64,000 nucleotides of DNA from DATHZQ01 sp963823505 (lineage in GTDB: Bacteria > Actinomycetota > Acidimicrobiia > Spongiisociales > UBA5794), in assembly GCA_963823505.1 (NCBI GenBank), contig CAWGLY010000006.1, positions 124,001 through 188,000 on the forward strand. Direction: 5' to 3'. Made by a program: the position numbers and the translations under genes. Numbering within the stretch: the stretch's first letter is position 1; the number at the start of each line of letters is the position of its first letter. Shown here one piece after another: positions 8,806 to 16,276 of this stretch. Below the pieces are notes generated by a model. It searched no databases, had not been told where the DNA came from, and saw nothing but the letters and a program-made list of their open reading frames with translations.

Positions 8806-10202
8806 CACGAACGCCGTCCGTTCGTGATGGAGGCGATGTCGGGAGCACCAAACACCCCGGCGGGGAGCTCGATACCGAGGTCCTTGAGCTTGTCGCTGAA
8901 CCGCGGCCGGATACCCGTGGGCCGGATGACACCCGTCAGCCGGCCGTTCTCGTCCGTGCCGGCCCGGTAGTCGAAGCTGAAGATCTCCTGAATGGTGATC
9001 TTGTCACCCTCCATGCCGACGATCTCTGCGATCTCGGTGATCTTGCGGCTGCCGTCCCGCATGCGGTCGAGCTGAATGACGAGGTCCATCGCGGACGACA
9101 CCTGCTCTCGAATCGCTCGGGATGGGAGCTCAACGCCCGCCATCAGCACCATCGTTTCGATACGAGCCAGCGCATCACGCGGCGTGTTGGCGTGCACTGT
9201 CGTGAGTGAGCCCTCGTGACCGGTGTTCATGGCCTGGAGCATGTCCAGCGCCTCGCCACCACGGACCTCGCCCACGACGATGCGGTCTGGCCGCATGCGC
9301 AGCGAGTTGCGGACCAGGTCGCGGATCGCAACCGCACCCCTGCCTTCGACGTTCGCCGGGCGGCTCTCCAGCCGGACTACGTGGTCCTGGTGAAGCTGCA
9401 GCTCGACCGCATCCTCGATGGTGACGATGCGCTCGTCGTCGGGGATGAATCCCGACAGCACGTTGAGGAGCGTGGTCTTGCCACTACCCGTACCGCCGCT
9501 GACCAGGATGTTGAGCTTGCCCAGCACCGCAGCCTCGAGGAGCTCTGCGACCAGCGGCGTCATGGTCCCGATTTCGATGAGGTCGTCGACCTGGAATGGA
9601 TCGTGCGCAAACTTGCGGACCGTCAGGATGGGACCGTCCACCGCAAGCGGTGGAATGATCGCGTTGACGCGAGACCCGTCGGGCAGACGGGCGTCCACCA
9701 TCGGCGAGGACTCGTCGATGCGGCGGCCGATGCTGGTCACGATGCGATCGATGACCCGCCGCAGGTGCTGGCGCGACATGAATCGAGTGTCGGTCCTGGT
9801 CAGCTTGCCGTCGCGCTCGACGTAGATGGACTCTTCGGCGTTGACCATGATCTCGGTCACGCTCGGGTCGTCCAGATACATCTGCACGGGGCCATATCCG
9901 AGAATGTCATCCCGGATCTGCATGGCAAGTTGGCGTCGCTCCGCTTCCGTGAGCGGTGCAACTTCGGTGCCCATGGCACCGGTGAGCTGCTCGCTGACGA
10001 ATCGCTGGATGTCGTCCTCGGTCAGCGACGCGTCGTAGAGACGGGCACCGAGCGTGGCGAAGAGCGCCTCCTGAGCGCGGACCTTGATCGCCGCCAGTGG
10101 ATCCTGGCCTGCGTTGGTGCTGACTCCATCGCCAGATGGTTGGGTCGTGGCCGGTGCGTCTTGACGCGGCTTTGCGTGCTTGAGTCGTTCGTTGAGCTTC
10201 AT
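8805..10202 (-). CDS. cpaF: CpaF/TadA, secretion ATPase of the Flp pilus
   Basis: 465 residues. It has the classic GspE/VirB11 layout: an N-terminal domain with DILGYGPVQMYLDDPSVTEI, then Walker A GGTGSGKTT, Walker B-type RIVVGEVRG and the arginine/histidine-rich GHEGSLTTVHANTPRDAL. It powers assembly of Flp pilin through TadB and TadC in the cytoplasm. Its ATG overlaps the CpaE stop as ATGA (10199-10202), and its stop overlaps the TadB start, so translation is coupled along the operon. Length is typical of CpaF. No unusual residues were seen in the catalytic motifs. Confidence 0.95.
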   Translation of the reverse strand: MKLNERLKHAKPRQDAPATTQPSGDGVSTNAGQDPLAAIKVRAQEALFATLGARLYDASLTEDDIQRFVSEQLTGAMGTEVAPLTEAERRQLAMQIRDDILGYGPVQMYLDDPSVTEIMVNAEESIYVERDGKLTRTDTRFMSRQHLRRVIDRIVTSIGRRIDESSPMVDARLPDGSRVNAIIPPLAVDGPILTVRKFAHDPFQVDDLIEIGTMTPLVAELLEAAVLGKLNILVSGGTGSGKTTLLNVLSGFIPDDERIVTIEDAVELQLHQDHVVRLESRPANVEGRGAVAIRDLVRNSLRMRPDRIVVGEVRGGEALDMLQAMNTGHEGSLTTVHANTPRDALARIETMVLMAGVELPSRAIREQVSSAMDLVIQLDRMRDGSRKITEIAEIVGMEGDKITIQEIFSFDYRAGTDENGRLTGVIRPTGIRPRFSDKLKDLGIELPAGVFGAPDIASITNGRRS

Positions 10203-11392
10203 CGATCCCTCCTGAAGGCGAATCCCCTACCCTTGCCCGACTCCGCCTCGTGAAAACGAGCGGCGACGGCTTTGAAGCTGCGGGCAACCGGCGATCGAGG
10301 GGACTCCTCGACCACGGTCAGCCCGCGGTTCATGGCGAGCGGCACGGCCCGCGAGCTGGGGACCTCGACGTCGACGCGCATGCCCACCAGAGCTTCCGCG
10401 TCGGCGACGTCGATCCCCACCTTGCTGTCGGCTCTGTTGAGCACGAAGTGCCGTTCTGCGTGGTCGACACCCAGAGCGTCGACCGCTTCGACCACCTTCT
10501 CCAGCCCGCGCAGTGCGGACACGGAGAGATCGCAGAGGAACACGAGGTCGGTCGACAACTCGACCGCAGCCAGCGTGGCCTCCAATAGCCCCGCAGACGT
10601 GTCCACCACGACGTACGGGAATTCCTCCGACAACAGCCGGATGACCCTCTCGACGACCGTGTACGGGATCTCTTCGCCCTCTGCCGGGGTATCGGGTGCG
10701 CAGAGGGCATAGAGGTTCTCGTCACGACGGGTGAGGAACACCTTGAGCGTTGTCGCCGTGACCCCGCCGGGGACACCGACGAGATCGCGGATGGTGTGCT
10801 CGGGCTTGAGGCCGAGGGAGTTGCCCACGTCCCCGAACTGGAGATCGAGATCGACCAGCGCCACACGACCGCCCGACGACTGCGCAAGGGCGGCCGCCAT
10901 GTTCGTCGCAAGCGCCGTCTTCCCGGCACCACCCTTGGGAGCCATCACCGTGATGACCTTGCCGTGCTTCGTCTCGAAGCCGGCCTCGATCGCCAGGTTT
11001 TGGCGACGTCGAGCGGAGACCTCCAAGACACGGTCGAACGCCGCTTTGATGTCGTGGTCGCTGGCCTCCGGCGTGATGACTTCACGCACACCGGCACGCA
11101 GCGCATGCTCCCACAGCTCAGGCGACGGCTCGGCGACGAGCATCACGTTGATCTCGGGGCGCTCGCTGTCGATCGCCTTGGCGACCTCGAGCGCCAGCTC
11201 GACCGCAACGTTCGGGCCAATGGCCACGACATCAGGTGCCTCGGCCGCGAGCTCCTTCACCGCCGCAAGCGAGTCCATGTACATGATCTCGGATTGCCAG
11301 CGGCGAAGTGTTCCGTTGAGTTCGCCGCCCAACGCCCGGCGCACCCGCTGCTCGAAAGCAGCGCTGCTTGTTGCCAGGATGATGGAGCTCAT
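10199..11392 (-). CDS. cpaE: CpaE/TadZ-like MinD-family ATPase
   Basis: 397 residues from the ATG at 11392, chosen because it makes an ATGA overlap with the CpaB stop; a longer in-frame extension overlaps CpaB and looks non-coding. The N-terminal roughly 130 residues resemble a degenerate receiver domain (MSSIILATSSAAFEQRVRR). A deviant Walker A motif APKGGAGKTALATNMA and a ParA/MinD body follow (ALVDLDLQFGD, VVDTSAGLLEATLAAVE). CpaE/TadZ proteins position the pilus assembly machine at the membrane. The C-terminus runs into a basic tail. Neighbours CpaB and CpaF confirm the role. Confidence 0.9.
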   Translation of the reverse strand: MSSIILATSSAAFEQRVRRALGGELNGTLRRWQSEIMYMDSLAAVKELAAEAPDVVAIGPNVAVELALEVAKAIDSERPEINVMLVAEPSPELWEHALRAGVREVITPEASDHDIKAAFDRVLEVSARRRQNLAIEAGFETKHGKVITVMAPKGGAGKTALATNMAAALAQSSGGRVALVDLDLQFGDVGNSLGLKPEHTIRDLVGVPGGVTATTLKVFLTRRDENLYALCAPDTPAEGEEIPYTVVERVIRLLSEEFPYVVVDTSAGLLEATLAAVELSTDLVFLCDLSVSALRGLEKVVEAVDALGVDHAERHFVLNRADSKVGIDVADAEALVGMRVDVEVPSSRAVPLAMNRGLTVVEESPRSPVARSFKAVAARFHEAESGKGRGFAFRRDR

Positions 11393-12261
11393 CGCGCTTC
11401 CTCGAACACCAGATCCGAGTAGATGGAGTTCCTTGTCTGAATCTGGGTGCCGCCCTCGGGCGTCTCCTCGGTCTCGAGGGCGAGCCACACGAGGCCGAAC
11501 TCTGCGGTGAAGACGAACCGCTCCGCCTGCCCAGGCTCCATGGCGAGGGTGACCAGCAAGTTGCCGGTCGGCGCCAGCTCGACGTCCGGAGCCGGCTCAC
11601 CGTCGTCGGCGGTCGGCTCGGTGGGCAGTTGTTCCACCTGCACGTTGCTCACGATCACCTTGTGAATGAGGAGACCGGTGGTGTTCGGCGTCTGCGTAGG
11701 AGCGACGTCGAGCTCAGCGGCGATCTCTGAGGCTTCCTCAGGGGAGCCGGCACTGATGATGATGGACTCCTCGTCCGGGTTCGGTGTCGTCCCGTCCAGC
11801 TCAAAGGGCTGGAACGATGCGAGCACGGCGACGAGATCGCCCGGGCGCAGTGTGCCGCCCACGGCCCGTTCGGGGCTGATCGACATCGTGACCTCGACGA
11901 GCCCTTCCGGCACCTCGAATTCGTCCTGCTCTTGGAAGGCCTCTGCCGTCACGAAGCGTGCGGCGATGACCTGCTCACCAGGCACCAGCTCGACGGCCGT
12001 GACCTGACCCTCCAGCTCGGCAAGGTTGCCAACGCTGCCCGGTGCCTGCACCTTGGCGGGCACCAACTCGGTGCGCACTTTGGTGGCGAGGCTCGCTGCA
12101 GGCGCTCCTGCGGGAACCGTCTCAGATACAACCAGCACCTCGATGGTCTCTTGACCTTCGAGAGCGCGCTCTTCTGCGCTCTGCACGTACTGCACCAGCA
12201 CCCAAGTTCCTATTGCGGCGAGTGCCACCGCAACTACTACCCCGATCCATTTCCGATTCAT
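11389..12261 (-). CDS. cpaB: CpaB/RcpC, Flp pilus periplasmic SAF-domain protein
   Basis: 290 residues. An N-terminal membrane anchor (WIGVVVAVALAAIGTWVLVQYV) is followed by a SAF domain (VSETVPAGAPAASLATKV, VTAVELVPGEQVIAARFV) and an RcpC-type domain (VTMSISPERAVGGTLRPGDLVAVL). In Gram-negative systems RcpC/CpaB works with the secretin; in an actinobacterium it probably acts in the cell wall zone. The acidic, proline-rich linker near residues 205-225 is unremarkable. It starts 40 nt after TadG and ends overlapping CpaE, as expected for a tad operon. Confidence 0.9.
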   Translation of the reverse strand: MNRKWIGVVVAVALAAIGTWVLVQYVQSAEERALEGQETIEVLVVSETVPAGAPAASLATKVRTELVPAKVQAPGSVGNLAELEGQVTAVELVPGEQVIAARFVTAEAFQEQDEFEVPEGLVEVTMSISPERAVGGTLRPGDLVAVLASFQPFELDGTTPNPDEESIIISAGSPEEASEIAAELDVAPTQTPNTTGLLIHKVIVSNVQVEQLPTEPTADDGEPAPDVELAPTGNLLVTLAMEPGQAERFVFTAEFGLVWLALETEETPEGGTQIQTRNSIYSDLVFEEAR

Positions 12262-12301
12262 GAGCTATCTCCTGCTCCTCGTGTTTCCTACCGTTGCCGA
12301 G

Positions 12302-13402
12302 TCAGCTGACGAACTCGACGGCGATGACCCCTTGTCCGGGGCCACCTATCCCGCCGCCACCCGTCACGACCCAATCTCCAATGAAGTACCCCTCCATGCA
12401 GCGACTCGAACCGGAGCACACCGGTGCGCCCGTGATGAGAGAGTTCTGTTTGTACGGTCCGCCGAAGTTGAATCCGGTGACGTACAGCGCCCCGAATCCG
12501 CTGATGTGATACGTCGCGTTGTTGCCCGTCCCCTGTACGTCGTCGAAGTAGGGGAAGAGCGCCACAGTCCCGACCAGCGCCGCCATCTCTGCGGGCGAGC
12601 AGCCGTTGACGGGCGATGCTCCTGGGTCGATCGAGACCCAGTCCTCAAGGCTCACGGTTGCCTGACACTGTCCGGGATCCGCATCGAGCCACCCAAACCC
12701 GCCGGCGAGATCCTGCCCCGAAGGGCTCTCGTGGCAGTCGAGGGTGTCGTCGATCGGTACATCGCCGTGGAAGTAGACGACTGCGCTGCGGCTTTCGTAC
12801 AAATATCCACTGGCGGGCGGCATGAGACCGGCGGTCACCGATGCTGCGTGGTGGAGGAAGTTGGATCCCCCGTCCTCGACGTAGCCGGGCTCGCCGAAGA
12901 GCTCCCACTCGCATGTCGAGAATGCCAGAGGCAACGTCGGCAAAGTGCCGGGACTGCCCCAAACGACAGTGGCATCGGCCCGCACGTCCATGTGGTCGAA
13001 GCCGAGGACCTGCGCAAGCAGAAGGTCGAGATCGTGCTGGCCGGCCTGGTCTTCGGTTTGTGTTTCGACCGTTACCCGGCGTGCCGCGAGATCGAGATCC
13101 ACATCGGCCACGTTGGCGTGGCCGTCGCGAGCGTTCAGATCTGCGTACTGCTCGGACAGCACGTACGGATCGAATGGCCCTGTACAGCCGCCGCCGGCGC
13201 ACGTCTGTGCAACGGCAAGCGCCGCTGCATCTGCGCCGGTTTGGAGCTCGCGCCGCTCGCTATACAGCCGTCCCATGTCGATCGCCAAGGCGGTGAAGCC
13301 GATGAGCACAACACTGGCCAGGCCGACGAACACGAGCACGGTACCGTCTTCGGAAATCGTCTTGCGGAGTCGTCGCGATGACCGTCGATCTAGCCGCCGC
13401 AT
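12302..13402 (-). CDS. TadG-like protein with N-terminal Tad membrane segment
   Basis: 366 residues from the ATG at 13402, which has GGAAGGAG 7 nt upstream and overlaps TadE by 13 nt. After a basic start there is one membrane segment (VLVFVGLASVVLIGFTALAIDMG) and YSERRELQTGADAAALAVAQ, the signature of the TadE/TadG (Tad) N-terminal region. The rest is an exported, cysteine-containing domain with tryptophan- and glycine-rich stretches and a final GGGGIGGPGQGVIAVEFVS. TadG-type proteins are thought to be pilus-associated or envelope-bound minor components. The start was chosen by ribosome site. Confidence 0.82.
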   Translation of the reverse strand: MRRLDRRSSRRLRKTISEDGTVLVFVGLASVVLIGFTALAIDMGRLYSERRELQTGADAAALAVAQTCAGGGCTGPFDPYVLSEQYADLNARDGHANVADVDLDLAARRVTVETQTEDQAGQHDLDLLLAQVLGFDHMDVRADATVVWGSPGTLPTLPLAFSTCEWELFGEPGYVEDGGSNFLHHAASVTAGLMPPASGYLYESRSAVVYFHGDVPIDDTLDCHESPSGQDLAGGFGWLDADPGQCQATVSLEDWVSIDPGASPVNGCSPAEMAALVGTVALFPYFDDVQGTGNNATYHISGFGALYVTGFNFGGPYKQNSLITGAPVCSGSSRCMEGYFIGDWVVTGGGGIGGPGQGVIAVEFVS

Positions 13403-13776
13403 CTCATGACTCCTTCCGCTGAAATCGTGATCGGCCCGGACGGCCAGAGCGGAATCAGGAGCTCGAACGGGTAGTCGATCTGCATGCTCACCGGATCGCC
13501 GACGACGCATGCCGTCGTCGTGAACGTCATCAGCGCCGGGTCGAGGGACGTCGCTGCATTGATTGCAGTGGTTTCGCCGGCAACGGCGTCCTGCGTGACG
13601 GCGTACTCACGAGCGCCCTCGCGGGCGGCGTGAGTAAGCGTGATTTGGGCGTTGTACGCCCTGCCGAACTCGATGATGCCGAACACCAGGAGCAACAGCA
13701 CGGGGAGCACGAGTGCAAACTCGAGCATGGCGACGCCGCTTTCGCGGCCATCTTCAGTGCGCTTGGCGCAATTCAT
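13390..13776 (-). CDS. TadE-like minor pseudopilin
   Basis: 128 residues. The motif ESGVAMLEFALVLPVLLLLVFGIIEFGRAYNAQ is a TadE signature, beginning just before MLEFALVLP where prepilin-type cleavage would occur. The hydrophobic stretch is the single membrane or pilin helix. The C-terminal part carries cysteines (for example near 90 and 126) that could form one disulphide. TadE-like proteins are minor pilins made by the same prepilin peptidase as Flp. The gene follows pilin A after a 146-nt gap that contains a hairpin terminator, so it may have its own promoter or be read through. Confidence 0.88.
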   Translation of the reverse strand: MNCAKRTEDGRESGVAMLEFALVLPVLLLLVFGIIEFGRAYNAQITLTHAAREGAREYAVTQDAVAGETTAINAATSLDPALMTFTTTACVVGDPVSMQIDYPFELLIPLWPSGPITISAEGVMRCGG

Positions 13777-13874
13777 ACCGATCCCCTTTGTGCCTTTCCC
13801 TACAGAGAGGCTTGCCTGGCCTGTCCCGGCGACACATGACCGCCGGTGATGGGTTCCCGATCCCAGTGGGTGGT

Positions 13875-13901
13875 GTGGCCTCTGCCCATCGCAGAGGCCA
13901 C
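13875..13901 (-). terminator. hairpin after pilin A
   Basis: 11-bp perfect inverted repeat GTGGCCTCTGC / GCAGAGGCCAC with a 5-nt loop, about 20 nt after the pilin A stop. The corresponding hairpin after pilin B has a G-U wobble in the minus-strand RNA, which supports an RNA role. There is no clear U tract. Confidence 0.65.
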
Positions 13902-13922
13902 CACCCGTACGTCTTGCGGGAC

Positions 13923-14111
13923 TCAGCCCTGGTCGCCACCAACGTTGGCCTCGGCCGACTCGAAGGCGTTGCTGATGTCCGTGCCCAAGAAGGCGAGAAC
14001 GAGGATCGCCGCGATCGAGATGAGGGCGAGAATCACGCCGTACTCAACCATCGTTGCGCCGTCTTCGTCACTCGCGAGGCGAGCCTGTCCGGCAGTCCAA
14101 ACCTGCAGCAT
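13923..14111 (-). CDS. Flp-family major pilin, copy A
   Basis: 62 residues. A short leader ends in EDG|ATMVEYGVILALISIAA, the Flp prepilin cleavage and E/Y motif, with the hydrophobic pilin helix behind it and a short acidic tail ending GGDQG. A GAAAGGA ribosome site lies upstream. It is nearly identical to copy B 467 nt upstream; the visible protein change is ILV against ITI near residue 36. Flp pilin is the main fibre subunit after cleavage by a TadV-type peptidase, which is not in this window. It is preceded by a conserved leader. Confidence 0.95.
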   Translation of the reverse strand: MLQVWTAGQARLASDEDGATMVEYGVILALISIAAILVLAFLGTDISNAFESAEANVGGDQG

Positions 14112-14113
14112 GT

Positions 14114-14264
14114 TGCTGTCCTTTCACCTGACCCAGAAGGTCATCCTCCACTTCGACCCTCACAGGGCCCTATCCCCAGCATCATCCCCCGGGGCGACAA
14201 GGCCGTCATGACCAAAAACGATGAAACCCGCGTAGGTCCGCGGGACTACCGGCTCGGACCGAAC
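14114..14264 (-). ncRNA. conserved 5' leader of pilin A (candidate cis-regulatory RNA)
   Basis: About 150 nt before pilin A, nearly the same as the leader of copy B. It holds a GC hairpin (14227-14244, CCCGCG/CGCGGG) followed by a U-rich run, an overlapping alternative pairing (GTAGTCC with GGACCTAC, one bulge), and a second hairpin just before the ribosome site (GAGGGUC at 14155-14161 with GACCUUC at 14136-14142, one wobble). A leader function is inferred; it could also be a simple promoter/UTR duplication. Confidence 0.4.
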
Positions 14265-14275
14265 CGCCCAACGAA

Positions 14276-14305
14276 GAGAAGCACCGCCGGCAGGCGGTGC
14301 TTCTC
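14276..14305 (-). terminator. hairpin between pilin B and the leader of pilin A
   Basis: 13-bp perfect inverted repeat GAGAAGCACCGCC / GGCGGTGCTTCTC with a 4-nt loop. Its position, after the pilin B stop and before the leader of pilin A, suits a terminator that separates the two pilin transcripts. Confidence 0.7.
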
Positions 14306-14340
14306 GTGTGATGGGGATCCCGATCCCCTGTGAATTGGGA

Positions 14341-14369
14341 GTGGCCCCTGCCCCATCGGCAGAGGCCAC
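14341..14369 (-). terminator. hairpin just after pilin B
   Basis: 12-bp arms GTGGCCTCTGCC / GGCAGGGGCCAC in the minus-strand RNA with one G-U pair and a 5-nt loop. It corresponds to the hairpin after pilin A; the wobble keeps the pairing although the DNA differs. Confidence 0.6.
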
Positions 14370-14389
14370 CACCCGTACGTTTACGGGAC

Positions 14390-14578
14390 TCAGCCCTGGT
14401 CGCCACCGACGTTGGCCTCGGCCGACTCGAAGGCGTTGCTGATGTCCGTGCCCAAGAAGGCGAGGATCGTGATCGCCGCGATCGAGATGAGGGCGAGAAT
14501 CACGCCGTACTCAACCATCGTTGCGCCGTCTTCGTCACTCGCGAGGCGAGCCTGTCCGGCAGTCCAAACCTGCAGCAT
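14390..14578 (-). CDS. Flp-family major pilin, copy B
   Basis: 62 residues with the same cleavage and EY motif (EDG|ATMVEYGVILAL) as copy A and the same ribosome site GAAAGGACAG. It differs from copy A mainly at ITILAF against ILVLAF. The match includes the surrounding DNA: about 395 bp (14337-14731) align with 13870-14264 at a constant 467-nt offset from pilin to leader end. This marks a tandem duplication. Two nearly equal pilins may raise fibre dosage or allow mixing in the pilus. Confidence 0.95.
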   Translation of the reverse strand: MLQVWTAGQARLASDEDGATMVEYGVILALISIAAITILAFLGTDISNAFESAEANVGGDQG

Positions 14579-14580
14579 GT

Positions 14581-14731
14581 TGCTGTCCTTTCACCTGACC
14601 CAGAGGGTCATCCTCCACTTTGACCCTCACAGGGCCCTATCCCCGGCATCATCCCCCGGGGCGACCCGCCAGTCATGACCAAAAACGATGAAACCCGCGT
14701 AGGTCCGCGGGACTACCGGCTTGGACCGAAC
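14581..14731 (-). ncRNA. conserved 5' leader of pilin B (candidate cis-regulatory RNA)
   Basis: Copy of the pilin A leader. The GC hairpin is at 14694-14711 and the pre-ribosome-site hairpin at 14603-14628 (GAGGGUC/GACCCUC, all Watson-Crick here where copy A has a G-U pair). The flanking DNA upstream of 14731 differs between the copies, so conservation stops at the leader boundary. Confidence 0.4.
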
Positions 14732-14835
14732 GGCGTCCGGCTGATGCTGCCGCCGAAGCAGGACGGGAATTCGCGCACGAGGTTGAGGGCCCGGATCCAC
14801 CTGCAGGCGTCCGGCCCCTGCCCCGCCACATGCAA

Positions 14836-14858
14836 AACACCGCCAGATCGGCGGTGTT
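14836..14858 (-). terminator. terminator of pilin C
   Basis: 9-bp inverted repeat AACACCGCC / GGCGGTGTT with a 5-nt loop, followed on the minus strand by two further T bases (GTGTTTTGC), 24 nt after the stop of the third pilin. Confidence 0.75.
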
Positions 14859-14882
14859 CGCGGCCCGAGCGGTTCGGGATCT

Positions 14883-15068
14883 CTACGGGAGCATGGCGTC
14901 GTCTGCCGACTGGTAGGCGGCGAAGACATCCGCGTTGATGAGTTGAAGGACTGCAACGGCGGCAATGGACACCAATGCCAGGATCACCGCATACTCGAGC
15001 ATCGTGGTGCCGCTCTCGTTTTCGTGTGAGGTGCGCAGCGTGGTCAGTGCCACCCAGAACCGCTGCAT
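14883..15068 (-). CDS. Flp-family pilin, divergent copy C
   Basis: 61 residues from the ATG at 15068; a longer form of 90 residues from 15155 would overlap the regulator gene and is less likely. The motif ESG|TTMLEYAVILALVSIAA is again an Flp prepilin site, but the tail ends SADDAMLP and the sequence is clearly different from A and B. It may be a minor or alternative pilin. No strong ribosome site is visible before the chosen ATG, so the start is uncertain. It lies 41 nt after the response regulator on the same strand and could be co-transcribed with it. Confidence 0.85.
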   Translation of the reverse strand: MQRFWVALTTLRTSHENESGTTMLEYAVILALVSIAAVAVLQLINADVFAAYQSADDAMLP

Positions 15069-15109
15069 CGTGTGGTCGTTCACACCCGCACTGTGCCCGG
15101 AGTGACACG

Positions 15110-15856
15110 TCATTGCATCGCCAAATTGGATGATTCGTCGTACTCGTCCACCCAACCCGACTGGTACGCGTCTGCTGCAGCGGCAAGCTGCGAGCTGACA
15201 CCGAGCTTGGTGAGGATGGACCGGATCTGAGATCGAATGGTCGCCAAAGAGACGAACGATGCCTCGGCGACCTCCGCGGCGCTGAGTCCCTGACAGACGT
15301 GGCGGAGCACCGAAGCTTCGCGGGGCGTGAGCTCGGCGAAGCGAGCCAGCCTGTTGCGTCGAGCCGAACGATGGAGGCGCAGCTCGGTCAGCAGCGCATG
15401 CCGCTGGTCGTCGGTGATCATCCTGCGACCCTCCATGACGTGGTCAACAGCGGCGAGGAGCTCCTCAACCGGCATGCCCTTGGTCAACACTGCCATGGCA
15501 CCGGCCTCGTAGCACTCTGCTGCCGTCAACCGGGTCATGTCTCCTGTGACGACGATGACCCTGCACCCCATATGGGCCAGGGGGGCGATGAGCGGCGTTG
15601 CGGCACCCACATCACCGAGGTGGAAGTCCACGATCGCAATGTCGGGGAGATCGGTCGTCAGCGCCTCGAGGATCTCTTCGTGGGAGTCTCCACGCACAGC
15701 TCTGGCCGGCAGGTCGAAACGAACAAGCAGCTCGACCAGTGTTTCCGCAAGCAGCTGATGGTCGTCCACCACGGCGATGCGCCTCGGACCCGCGGCAGCA
15801 GTTTCATCAACACTGGCGATGCCGCCGTCGGAAGTCTTGTTGAAGAATGCACTCAT
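15110..15856 (-). CDS. NarL/LuxR-type response regulator next to the pilin genes
   Basis: 248 residues from the ATG at 15856, with GGAG 5 nt upstream. The receiver domain shows the acidic pair AVVDDHQ, the phosphorylation site AIVDFHLGD and the conserved lysine LTKGMP. The C-terminal helix-turn-helix of the LuxR type begins ELTPREASVLRHVCQGLSAA and contains SLATIRSQIRSILTKLGV. It probably binds DNA as a phosphorylated dimer and controls the adjacent pilin and tad genes. No cognate histidine kinase is in the window. The C-terminal tail after the HTH is about 20 residues. Confidence 0.92.
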   Translation of the reverse strand: MSAFFNKTSDGGIASVDETAAAGPRRIAVVDDHQLLAETLVELLVRFDLPARAVRGDSHEEILEALTTDLPDIAIVDFHLGDVGAATPLIAPLAHMGCRVIVVTGDMTRLTAAECYEAGAMAVLTKGMPVEELLAAVDHVMEGRRMITDDQRHALLTELRLHRSARRNRLARFAELTPREASVLRHVCQGLSAAEVAEASFVSLATIRSQIRSILTKLGVSSQLAAAADAYQSGWVDEYDESSNLAMQ

Positions 15857-16276
15857 GTCAGCTCCGTCCACAGATGTCGTACTTGCCGTCCGGCCGCAAC
15901 TGCAGGAATCGACCGTGGCGGGCGCAATGAGGGAGAACCGGCGCCGCATGACCGTGTTCACGACGCTGCGAGGCATGTCCGCGGGACGTCACGATGCGAC
16001 CGTGACAATCACGTACGACGACGTTGTGGCGATCCTGGAGTCCACTACCCCTCCGGTCGACTGATCCTGGCGTGCTCGATTCAAGCAGCTCGCGCTGCCT
16101 CCCTGCCTGATTCACCCAATTGTCCCCTCGTTGACGTCACCGCCCACCGGATGACGGGTTCTTGCGAACCACAGCGCATGATCGCAGCACGCAGCACAAT
16201 GGGCAACGGGTCGATCGACTTATTCGAATCAGAGGCGCGGGCGGGCGGCCGACCGCAACCGCCGGAACTCAGAGGC
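15857..16276. other. 420-bp gap between the regulator and the upstream TadG-like gene
   Basis: I see no gene that I can support here. Short frames exist on both strands, such as a + strand one around 15948-16064, but none has a convincing ribosome site or known motif. It probably holds the promoter of the response regulator and the end of the upstream gene; no clear -10/-35 pair was found. Confidence 0.6.

Noticed and set aside
14114..14264. c-di-GMP-I (GEMM) riboswitch
   Set aside because: A GGTAG-like stem and a GC hairpin are present, but the conserved GEMM core (CAAA ... GACGCAAAGCC) is not.
15777..16064. Small + strand gene of 95 codons
   Set aside because: It starts inside the response regulator gene on the other strand, has no ribosome site and no motif that I know.
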